Below, piece after piece: positions 17,401-23,048 of a stretch of 64,000 nucleotides of DNA. The notes below the pieces were generated by a model. The model had not been told where the DNA came from, did not search any database, and saw only the letters and a list, made by a program, of their open reading frames with translations. The DNA comes from Roseivirga pacifica (lineage in GTDB: Bacteria; Bacteroidota; Bacteroidia; Cytophagales; Cyclobacteriaceae): assembly GCF_900111145.1 (NCBI RefSeq), contig NZ_FOIR01000002.1:1054001-1118000 (forward strand), written 5' to 3'. The translations under genes and the position numbers were made by a program. Numbering within the stretch: the stretch's first letter is position 1; each line of letters starts with the position of its first letter.

Positions 17401-17592
17401 GATTTCGAAAAGGATTTTGTAAAAGCCGTACCCAATGCCCCCGCTCCTAATCACCCTGATTACATTGAAAATGTCAGCCAAGTAGCTTTCTACACAGATG
17501 ATTACCCTAAGCTTGAAGAACTGAAAGGCGATGGCTGGATAAGGTTGGATTATTTACCAGGAAAGAAGGTTTTTAAATCACCAAGTGAATAA
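14473..17592 (+). CDS. M56 (BlaR1-like) membrane metallopeptidase with four novel periplasmic repeats
   Basis: 1039 residues, far longer than typical M56 sensors (about 300-600). N-terminal part: membrane spans near residues 3-22, 33-50 and 96-115, a cytosolic zinc protease loop with LAHEAIHAAQKHS (His177, Glu178, His181) and the third ligand in NHEFLADN (about Glu219), and a fourth span near 280-297. After that the chain is periplasmic and has no penicillin-binding transpeptidase domain. Instead it repeats a unit of roughly 120-135 residues four times (about 428-560, 578-702, 723-840, 900-1032): an opening strand like VRFTNENEKTVEKKFSELS, a Pro-rich linker (LPPPPPAYIS), YKVWVNNSLIENS, a FHHY-type motif, and a closing FITQDHW or FKTKDYW strand. 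A partial fifth start lies near 337-395. Presumed sensor that proteolyses the BlaI-type repressor; what the repeats sense is unknown. Flanked on both sides by copies of a structured repeat. Confidence 0.85.
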   Translation: MIAYLFKLILASAILYGFYYLFLRQERIFHFNRFYLLLILPLSLILPQLTVKTSYVEVPAVYQAPIESSRPIASSFDLPNNSTKAVTTTPTAAPPLITWQESLATLFILISACLLVRLIRNLVRLRQFRNSGEVIQEGKHTLCLREDISSSFTFLNTIFTNKTEFKAGKLPKEILAHEAIHAAQKHSVDIILMELLNVFLWFNPVLYLIKQSIKLNHEFLADNGVYTKHNSIPQYQQTLLHYAKINANNEPLLASRLTYGETKKRLKIMVKSTNKHITRAKVTLAFIAIAATAFFLGRERVVAQFAEPLKHRQLFNIEGDSIRLGEKLIPKVSMSPSTKLKYITNEGTVREAEYGNLSKNELERFASPEADGSILIIDKETGVLKWTNYRELVDGTTKFNFSLDLIKSNVQIEQAPPAPLLITLGSKTWVKIRDKNNNWISKGYNDLTLEDRMLMSDSTSESYIVIPPAEQMQVKQGFIDELSGNLRYKVWVNNSLIENSQLKTYDLNKFHHYYRVDVRQKDEYPDIDFLIVFKTKDYWWASDEPQGKLYPFPLKWRSDFEVIKEKDLEKINSSIHPHTIVRFTNENEKTVEKKFSELSEADQTKFKAGDFKNQQFFLPPPPPAYISEEMLNEFANNDKYQVWLNDKQVAPKSLKDYSPNDFHHYRKIPLNNISKTRIVFITQDHWKNSGLANGTWVNYLVIKDNEPNKKENPEPQEPTNRFPAYIFHDNSKIRKLDKTGRVIENDGDVEVAKVQFFIPPTKAKPVTSKELEKLLSNENYTLWVNNTLVKDKSNLAIAPSQIHHTQDISEGQQHFVNLITTDYSELDKIENGFWLTIPESYADEFIPKYLETEDKKDRKQEANIQGRKNVKDLPQEYLTEIEESAKPQNGQHEMVIPTNLVVMFKSIEGNWIESKINQLSEEEFSYFQTPAAKAHIYSTHMGMTTPSQFPLQALGNDNWKVYVNDVAINKSEYKLFDFEKDFVKAVPNAPAPNHPDYIENVSQVAFYTDDYPKLEELKGDGWIRLDYLPGKKVFKSPSE

Positions 17593-17776
17593 GTTCAGCT
17601 TTGACAAACTTTCAGTCACTAACTGCTGTGGGTTAAACAGAAACTGATCATAACAGAAACACCAAGTTTGTCAAAGTTTTCAGCGCAACTGGACCTTTCT
17701 ATTAGTTCAGAAATCTCCAGCCTTGGTATCCTCTGCTAGGTATTAATCAAGGTCTCACTTGAAGTGAGGCCTTGAT
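17589..17776. repeat. Structured direct repeat, copy B (downstream of BlaI/M56 pair)
   Basis: Second copy of the repeat at 13811-13992; the M56 stop codon (17590-17592) lies inside its first bases. Arms 17599-17611 and 17664-17676 form a perfect 13-bp hairpin; relative to copy A one base pair has changed on both sides (G:C in A, A:T in B), keeping the pairing. A second hairpin has 17-bp arms (17744-17760 and 17762-17778) with a single T-G pair and almost no loop. The loop of the first hairpin differs in length and sequence between the copies, while the 33-base block 17698-17730 is identical to copy A. It is not followed by a T-run. Confidence 0.85.
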
Positions 17777-17792
17777 TAGGAAAAACAGCAAC

Positions 17793-17833
17793 AAAAAACC
17801 CTGACTCCTAGCGGAATCAGGGTTTATATTTTC
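17793..17833. terminator. Bidirectional intrinsic terminator
   Basis: AAACCCTGACTCC (17796-17808) and GGAATCAGGGTTT (17813-17825) pair over 13 bases with one mismatch around a TAGC loop. It is preceded by an A-run and followed by TTTATATTTT, so it can end both the M56 transcript (+) and the peroxiredoxin-thioredoxin transcript (-). Confidence 0.8.
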
Positions 17834-17846
17834 ATTCAAACCTGAA

Positions 17847-18104
17847 TTACTTATCGATAGAGCCCATTACACGCTTCATAAATTCATTCAGCGCTTCTTT
17901 CTTAGGCTTGCCCTCTTTTATAAGTCCTTGTACTTCAATGGCTCCGTAAAGGTTAGAAATAAGCTCTCCGATCACATCGAGTTCTTCATCCTTTAGGTTT
18001 TCGCATTCAGTCAAGTCCTCAAGGGTTTCAATGGCCTCTAGCACAAAGTCCTGATCGTTCTTTTCGATAAAATCAGTAACATGCTTAATTAGCGGCAACC
18101 TCAT
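17847..18104 (-). CDS. Small helical protein of the peroxiredoxin-thioredoxin locus (DUF6952-like)
   Basis: 85 residues, acidic and predicted all-helical (FVLEAIETLEDLTECENLKD, ELISNLYGAIEVQGLI), ending in a helix KEALNEFMKRVMGSIDK. I recall similar small proteins sitting next to a thioredoxin and a peroxiredoxin in other Bacteroidota, annotated only as a DUF. The start overlaps the thioredoxin gene by 20 bp, which implies coupled translation. One Cys is present but no redox motif. A partner or chaperone of the redox pair is possible, but function is unknown. Confidence 0.75.
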   Translation of the reverse strand: MRLPLIKHVTDFIEKNDQDFVLEAIETLEDLTECENLKDEELDVIGELISNLYGAIEVQGLIKEGKPKKEALNEFMKRVMGSIDK

Positions 18105-18399
18105 CGACTAGTTCTTTTAAAGATTCGAATTTGTTTGTTTGAACTTGGTTAACGAACTCACCACCTTTGAAAGCAGCAAAAGTTGGTAAGTTGTTTACCT
18201 GTGCAAGTTTTCTCGACTCCGGAAACTTCTCAGCATCTACAATTACAAATGTGGCATCTGTAATTTCGTTCGAAAGCTTCTTGAACTTAGGCTTCATAAT
18301 TCGGCAGTTGCCGCACCAACTTGCCGAAAACTGTACGAATACCGTTTTGTTCTCAGCTACTACTTCTTGCAAATTATCTTGTGATAGTTCTGTAACCAT
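18085..18399 (-). CDS. Thioredoxin family protein (WCGNC active site)
   Basis: 104 residues, cytosolic, thioredoxin length. The active site is FSASWCGNCRIMKPKFKKL with Cys29 and Cys32; the usual Pro between the cysteines is Asn here. The cis-Pro loop is NNLPTFAAF and the fold elements (VFVQFS, TFVIVDAE, EFVNQV) are in place. It lies 14 bp behind the peroxiredoxin gene on the same strand, so it is very probably the dedicated reductant for that enzyme, reducing the Cys51-Cys187 disulphide. The gene overlaps the next small gene by 20 bp. Confidence 0.93.
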   Translation of the reverse strand: MVTELSQDNLQEVVAENKTVFVQFSASWCGNCRIMKPKFKKLSNEITDATFVIVDAEKFPESRKLAQVNNLPTFAAFKGGEFVNQVQTNKFESLKELVDEVAAN

Positions 18400-18413
18400 T
18401 TCTGTGCTATTTT

Positions 18414-19052
18414 TTAGTTATTGCTCAAGTATGAAGCAACGCCTTTTCTATCTGCATTCATCGCTTCTTTTCCTTCTTCCCAGTTTGCAGGGCAAACCTC
18501 ACCGTGTGTTTGAACGTGCGTGTAAGCATCGATCAATCTCAGGTATTCGTTTACGTTTCTACCTACAGGCATGTGGTTAATTCCTTCGTGGAATACAGTA
18601 CCTTCCTCGTCAATTAGGTAAGTAGCTCTGTAAGTTACGTTGTCACCTTCCAACATATCAAGACCAATTTCCTCATCGAATCTTACATCTGTAATGTCAA
18701 GAATATCAAGCGTTCTAGCTAGGTTTCTGTTGCTATCGGCCAATAGGCTGTAAGTTACGCCTTCAATTCCACCGTTGTCCTTTGCAGTGTTCAACCAAGC
18801 AAAGTGTACCTCAGCAGTATCGCAAGATGCACCTACAACTACGGTGTTTCTCTTGTCGAATTCAGGAAGTGCAGCTTGGAAAGCATGCAACTCAGTAGGG
18901 CACACAAAAGTGAAATCTTTTGGGTACCAGAAAAGCAAAACTTTCTTGTTGTTTTTTACAGCTTCTTCCAAAACGTTTAGTTTGAAAGTGTCGCCCATTT
19001 CGTTCATGGCGTCTACTGCAAGATTTGGGAATTTTTTACCTACGTAAGTCAT
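18414..19052 (-). CDS. Typical 2-Cys peroxiredoxin (AhpC/TSA family)
   Basis: 212 residues. Peroxidatic Cys51 in PKDFTFVCPTELHAFQ and resolving Cys187 in HGEVCPANWEEGKEAM define a typical 2-Cys enzyme that reduces hydrogen peroxide and alkyl hydroperoxides in the cytosol. A C-terminal extension ending in GVASYLSNN follows; the GG-loop/YF motif of over-oxidation-sensitive eukaryotic forms is not seen. First gene of a three-gene operon with thioredoxin and a small helical protein. No AhpF is present, which supports use of the adjacent thioredoxin. Confidence 0.95.
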   Translation of the reverse strand: MTYVGKKFPNLAVDAMNEMGDTFKLNVLEEAVKNNKKVLLFWYPKDFTFVCPTELHAFQAALPEFDKRNTVVVGASCDTAEVHFAWLNTAKDNGGIEGVTYSLLADSNRNLARTLDILDITDVRFDEEIGLDMLEGDNVTYRATYLIDEEGTVFHEGINHMPVGRNVNEYLRLIDAYTHVQTHGEVCPANWEEGKEAMNADRKGVASYLSNN

Positions 19053-19328
19053 GTTTTATTCGTGTTTTAGAATTAGTGATAGTTCTTTTTACTAATGATG
19101 CTGCGAAATAAGTGATAAAAACTTCAGGTCAAAAATGCCTTATATACTCTTTAACGATACGTTATTTATAAAACCTATATAGTATATCGATTGCATAAAT
19201 AACACTTTCTATAGGTACAAGAGCCTCAATAACATAGGTACTTGGGCATGCTTTTACTTAAGAGAAATATTCTCTTGAATCGAATGGAAATAGTAAAAAT
19301 TTATTCTTCCGAAAAGCTTTTAAATGTC

Positions 19329-19359
19329 TTTCGACAAAAAGCTCAACTCCTTACCTTAG
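19329..19359 (+). promoter_or_regulatory. Probable promoter of the pentapeptide repeat gene
   Basis: TTTC (19329-19332) and TACCTTAG (19352-19359) are each one base from the Bacteroidota -33 and -7 consensus and are 19 bases apart. Transcription would begin near 19366, just before the ATG at 19380. The rest of the 327 bp gap 19053-19379 is AT-rich with no other signal that I can support. Confidence 0.5.
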
Positions 19360-19379
19360 CCGCACTAAACCTACCTTGC

Positions 19380-19940
19380 ATGCCCATTTTTGAAGACCAG
19401 CTTTTTGAAGGAATAACCGCCACAGACATTAACCTTGGCGACTACGAATACTGCACTTTTAAGAATTGCAATTTCGCCAAAGCCAACTTTTCTGCTTACA
19501 ACTTTATGGAATGTACTTTTGAGGGTTGCGACCTGAGTGGCGCCAATATTCATGAGGCAGGTTTGAAAACCGTGGCATTCAAAAACTGTAAACTCCTTGG
19601 TGTTCAATTTGAAAGATGTAATCCCTTTTTACTCGAAATGCGCTTTGAAGGCTGTCAATTAGACCTTTCCTCTTTCTATCAACTAGTGCTAAAAAAAACA
19701 CTTTTCGATAACTGCAGCATGAAGGAAGTAGACTTTAGCAATTCGGACCTCTCAGCAGCCCGTTTCAATAATTGTGACTTGTATGGCGCAGTTTTCGAGC
19801 GCACTAACCTAACCAAAGCCGACTTATCTTCGGCCACCAATTATGGCATAAACCCAGAGGTTAACACCATAACCAAAGCCGTTTTTAGTTTGCCCGGCCT
19901 ACCTGGCCTTCTAACGAAATACGGTATTAAGGTGGTTTAA
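19380..19940 (+). CDS. Pentapeptide repeat protein
   Basis: 186 residues from ATG 19380. Upstream in-frame ATGs (19242, 19248, 19284) are rejected because the fold begins at MPIFEDQLFEG and a promoter fits just ahead of 19380. Repeats of A(D/N)LXX type run through the chain: CTFKNCNFAKANFSAYNFME, CTFEGCDLSGANIHEAGL, FEGCQLDLSSFYQL, DFSNSDLSAARFNNCDLYGA, FERTNLTKADLSSA. These form a right-handed quadrilateral beta helix. Members such as MfpA/Qnr mimic DNA and protect gyrase, but most have unknown roles. The Cys-rich repeat centre (FxNC) is common in the Qnr-like branch; resistance activity cannot be claimed from this. Confidence 0.85.
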   Translation: MPIFEDQLFEGITATDINLGDYEYCTFKNCNFAKANFSAYNFMECTFEGCDLSGANIHEAGLKTVAFKNCKLLGVQFERCNPFLLEMRFEGCQLDLSSFYQLVLKKTLFDNCSMKEVDFSNSDLSAARFNNCDLYGAVFERTNLTKADLSSATNYGINPEVNTITKAVFSLPGLPGLLTKYGIKVV

Positions 19941-19948
19941 GCTTGTCG

Positions 19949-20980
19949 CTAAATGCCCTTCTCTAAACTTGCCTTTACAAAATCGGTAACCAAATAAGCT
20001 AAGCCTTTGCCAACTACCTCCCCTTCGAATGGATTTTGAGGAGCTGCTTCCGAAAGATGCAGGTAAGCCACATTTAAGCCTTCGGCACATTTGCGCACAT
20101 AGTGGCGCGCCTGCTCAAGCGAAAACCCGCTAGGTGATGTAATGCTCGCAGGCATCATTCTTACAGCCTTTAGGTCGAGCTCTACCCCACTCGGAATTAC
20201 ATCGTGGTACACAAAACCAATCGATTCTATAAGTCGCTTGTCCAAATAAGTGATCTGCTCCAAAAACTGATAATGAATGGTTTCATCAGCCCCCATCGTT
20301 TTGAGCATATACTCTGGGTTATAGTTTTCATGCAAACCAAAAACCGCGTACTTATTTAAATATCCCTGCTGCTTAGCATAAGAAAATCCATTGCCGCTAT
20401 GCCGCCCCTCCAACGATCGAAAGTCTGCCTGAGCGTCCATATTAATGCAGTTAAGCCCCTTTTTTAATTTATGGGCAGCACTTACGCCTTTCAAAATCGG
20501 GAAAGTATTGTTTTGCCCGCCACCAATAACAATGGGAGTTAAACCCAAAGCTATAATTTGCTGAATAACAGGGCTCACCAATTCATCCAGCTCATCGCAC
20601 AGCACATGCAACTTTTGATGGTAAAAATCAGATCCATCTTTTAGCTGACTGGCTTTTTCTTGAAGCTTTTCAGTTTTTATTTCTCCAAAAAGCACGAATT
20701 CTTTCCCACTTAAAAAACGATTACTCTGAATATTCAAAAAGCCATTGAGAAAGGCATTAAAAGCGGTTTCGGCCCCACTACGACCAAAATTACCGAGCGC
20801 CCCAATGCTTTCTGGAATACCCAAAATTGCGAATCGCGCACCTTTTTTCTTTTGTTCTTCCAGTTTTCGAACATTGCTTGGCTCATATAGGTTAATTTTT
20901 TCGCCTAACTTGGTTTCACCTTTTCTGACCTTAACAAACCCATGTAATTGTTCCTTCGTAAAGAAATTCAGCTCTTGCAT
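19949..20980 (-). CDS. Arginase/formimidoylglutamase-fold protein with altered metal ligands
   Basis: 343 residues with the ureohydrolase fold: FAILGIPESIGALGNFGRSG, TPIVIGGGQNNTFPILKG, CINMDAQADFRSLEGRHSGN and ELDLKAVRMMPASITSPSGF. The GRHSGNGFSYA stretch places it with the formiminoglutamase branch of Bacteroidota. In active members the three metal sites read GGGH, DAHxD/DPHAD and DxDxxD. Here the first His is Gln, the middle His is Gln and the second Asp of the last motif is Lys, so three of six manganese ligands are changed. It may therefore be a non-catalytic relative or use a different chemistry. No other histidine-degradation gene is nearby. It converges with the pentapeptide gene (8 bp gap). 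Confidence 0.82.
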   Translation of the reverse strand: MQELNFFTKEQLHGFVKVRKGETKLGEKINLYEPSNVRKLEEQKKKGARFAILGIPESIGALGNFGRSGAETAFNAFLNGFLNIQSNRFLSGKEFVLFGEIKTEKLQEKASQLKDGSDFYHQKLHVLCDELDELVSPVIQQIIALGLTPIVIGGGQNNTFPILKGVSAAHKLKKGLNCINMDAQADFRSLEGRHSGNGFSYAKQQGYLNKYAVFGLHENYNPEYMLKTMGADETIHYQFLEQITYLDKRLIESIGFVYHDVIPSGVELDLKAVRMMPASITSPSGFSLEQARHYVRKCAEGLNVAYLHLSEAAPQNPFEGEVVGKGLAYLVTDFVKASLEKGI

Positions 20981-21087
20981 AAGTCAAATATCAGAAATAA
21001 CAAACTGAAGTACATACAGAGATCATTATGCTTTTTTAATAATTTCTTTATTACTTATATTCACTAATACTCAAACCAAAGTACAGA

Positions 21088-22443
21088 ATGACCTACGAAT
21101 CGCAGCAAGTGAAGATTTTTGTGGTAGAAGATGACCCCGTTTACCAAAAAATGTTGCGCTACATTGTTGAGCTGAACCCCGACCATGTAATACAAACATT
21201 TTCTACCGGCAGCGAATGCTTGGATCACCTTAATGAAAACCCCACCGTAATCACGCTTGACTATAGCCTACCCGATATGTCGGGCGAAGAGGTTCTGAAA
21301 GCGATAAAAACATACAACAAAAACATCAACGTTATTATTGTTTCGTCTCAAGACAGCATTAATACAGCTGTAGAGTTATTAAAACACGGTGCCTACGACT
21401 ACATTACTAAAGATGCAGACACCAAAAACCGCTTGCTCAATTCTATTAATAACGCAAAAAAGAGTACCTCACTCATCCGTGAAATCAATCAGTTGCGTGA
21501 AGAAATTGGCCAAAAGTACGACTTTGCCAAAAGCATAATTGGTGAAAGCTCTGCCATGCAGCGCGTTTTTAAGCTGATGAGCAAAGCCATAAATACAAAC
21601 ATTACGGTTTCTATTACCGGAGAAACGGGTACGGGTAAAGAAGTAATAGCCAAGGCCATTCACTACAACTCCGAAAGAAAGAAAAAGCCATTTGTGGCTG
21701 TTAACATTGCTGCTATTCCAGAAACACTGATTGAAAGTGAACTATTCGGCCACGAAAAAGGTGCGTTTACGGGTGCTTTAGCCAGGCGAAAAGGAAAGTT
21801 TGAAGAAGCACACACAGGCACACTCTTTTTAGATGAGATTGGCGAAATGGACATTAACCTGCAAGCCAAACTATTGAGGGCCTTGCAAGAAAGAGAGGTA
21901 ACAAGAATTGGTGGAAATGAAGTGGTGAAATTCGACTGTAGAATTTTGGTAGCCACACATAGAAACCTTCCCGAAGAAGTAAAGAAAGGTAACTTTAGAG
22001 AAGACCTTTACTACAGGCTTCTTGGTGTGCCAATTGAGCTACCACCTTTAAGAGACAGAGACAAGGACATACTGCTTATTGCACAGCATTTTCTGCAAGA
22101 ATTCTCTTCAGATAACAACATGGGTAGAATCAGAATTAGTGCTGAAGCCCAAAAGAAGTTACTCAACTACACCTTCCCTGGTAATGTGCGCGAGCTTAAG
22201 TCTGTAATTGAGCTATCGGCAGTAATGTGCGATGAAAACGTGATTGAACCGAGTGACATTACTTTGAATACCATGCAAAAGGAAGGGCAATTCCTATGGG
22301 AAGAAATGACACTAAGGCAATACACTTTTAAAATAATAAGACACTACCTAGAAAAGTACGACAACAACGTACTTAAAGTGGCCGACAAGCTGGATATCGG
22401 GAAATCTAGTATTTACAGGTATTTAAAAGAGATGGAAGATTAA
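21088..22443 (+). CDS. Sigma-54-dependent response regulator (NtrC family)
   Basis: 451 residues in three parts. Receiver domain at 1-125 with phospho-acceptor Asp58 (VITLDYSLPDMSG) and acidic pair EDD near 14-16. AAA+ domain at about 145-385: Walker A GETGTGKE near 178, the sigma-54 contact loop GAFTGA near 226, Walker B TLFLDEIGEM and the Arg finger region REDLYYRLLGVPIELPPLRD. C-terminal Fis-type helix-turn-helix at about 405-450 (VADKLDIGKSSIYRYLKEM). It would activate sigma-54 promoters when phosphorylated. No histidine kinase is adjacent, but a lone receiver protein is convergent with it, sharing the stop region (22440-22443). Confidence 0.96.
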   Translation: MTYESQQVKIFVVEDDPVYQKMLRYIVELNPDHVIQTFSTGSECLDHLNENPTVITLDYSLPDMSGEEVLKAIKTYNKNINVIIVSSQDSINTAVELLKHGAYDYITKDADTKNRLLNSINNAKKSTSLIREINQLREEIGQKYDFAKSIIGESSAMQRVFKLMSKAINTNITVSITGETGTGKEVIAKAIHYNSERKKKPFVAVNIAAIPETLIESELFGHEKGAFTGALARRKGKFEEAHTGTLFLDEIGEMDINLQAKLLRALQEREVTRIGGNEVVKFDCRILVATHRNLPEEVKKGNFREDLYYRLLGVPIELPPLRDRDKDILLIAQHFLQEFSSDNNMGRIRISAEAQKKLLNYTFPGNVRELKSVIELSAVMCDENVIEPSDITLNTMQKEGQFLWEEMTLRQYTFKIIRHYLEKYDNNVLKVADKLDIGKSSIYRYLKEMED

Positions 22444-22817
22444 GCCATCACCGACTCCCTAAAAATACTATCAATAGACTCCTTGAGCTTTTTCAGTTCA
22501 AGGGGTTTTTCAAAATACCCCACAATATCCGTCATGCTTATTTGCGCAGAAAGCAATTCTGGCTTAAAGCTGCTCAGCACCATTACAGGAATTTGCTGAT
22601 AAACCGCATGCCCTTTTAGAAAGGAAATCAATTCAACCCCATTCATTTCTGGCATGTCAATGTCAGTCACAATTAAATCGACAGGTAAAACTTGCAGTGT
22701 CTCTACCGCTTCTTGACCATTCTCCACAACGGTTACTTCATAAGCCTGAGATAACACAAAGTGAAGGAGTTTTCGAAACCCAAGATCATCTTCTACAACA
22801 AGTACGCGTTTCTTCAT
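22440..22817 (-). CDS. Single-domain response regulator (receiver only)
   Basis: 125 residues, one complete receiver domain: acidic pair VVEDD, phospho-acceptor Asp52 in LIVTDIDMPEMNG, switch Ser/Thr region VMVLSSF and conserved Lys in GYFEKPLEL. There is no output domain, so it acts by protein contact or in a phosphorelay, as CheY or Spo0F do. Its stop is shared with the sigma-54 activator on the other strand (TTAA), so the two transcripts must overlap at their 3' ends. Partner kinase unknown. Confidence 0.93.
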   Translation of the reverse strand: MKKRVLVVEDDLGFRKLLHFVLSQAYEVTVVENGQEAVETLQVLPVDLIVTDIDMPEMNGVELISFLKGHAVYQQIPVMVLSSFKPELLSAQISMTDIVGYFEKPLELKKLKESIDSIFRESVMA

Positions 22818-23022
22818 TTCTTCAGTATTCGACCACGCAATTTACTGAAACCGTGCCAAAAACAAACACTATTAAAAACGAGGTTTGAAGACACTAATCA
22901 GCATAAAAAACTGAATTAGAACAGTAAAGCGAAATCCCATGCTGATTCTTTGAATCCCAAATTTGGACAGCAACAGCTTAATGAACTCCATGAATGGCTA
23001 TCCATTTACTACTGATAATGTT

Positions 23023-23030
23023 TATGTTTG
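23023..23030 (+). promoter_or_regulatory. -7 element of the S9 peptidase promoter
   Basis: TATGTTTG matches the Bacteroidota -7 consensus exactly; no good -33 element is seen 17-20 bases upstream. A transcript would start near 23037, after the in-frame GTG/ATG-like codons at 23028, and so supports the ATG at 23049 as the start of the gene. Confidence 0.5.
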
Positions 23031-23048
23031 GGCAAATTAATTCAGAAT

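Noticed and set aside
14105-17592. Beta-lactam resistance regulator (blaI-blaR1) in the strict sense
   Set aside because: The M56 protein has no penicillin-binding domain and there is no beta-lactamase or PBP2a gene nearby; only the regulatory architecture is shared.
13811-17776. Insertion sequence or integron cassette defined by the flanking repeats
   Set aside because: No transposase, integrase, terminal inverted repeats or attC-like ends are visible; the repeats are direct and structured, so only 'repeat' is claimed.
19242-19379. N-terminal extension of the pentapeptide protein
   Set aside because: The extension has no repeat character and precedes a plausible promoter (19329-19359), so it is probably untranslated.
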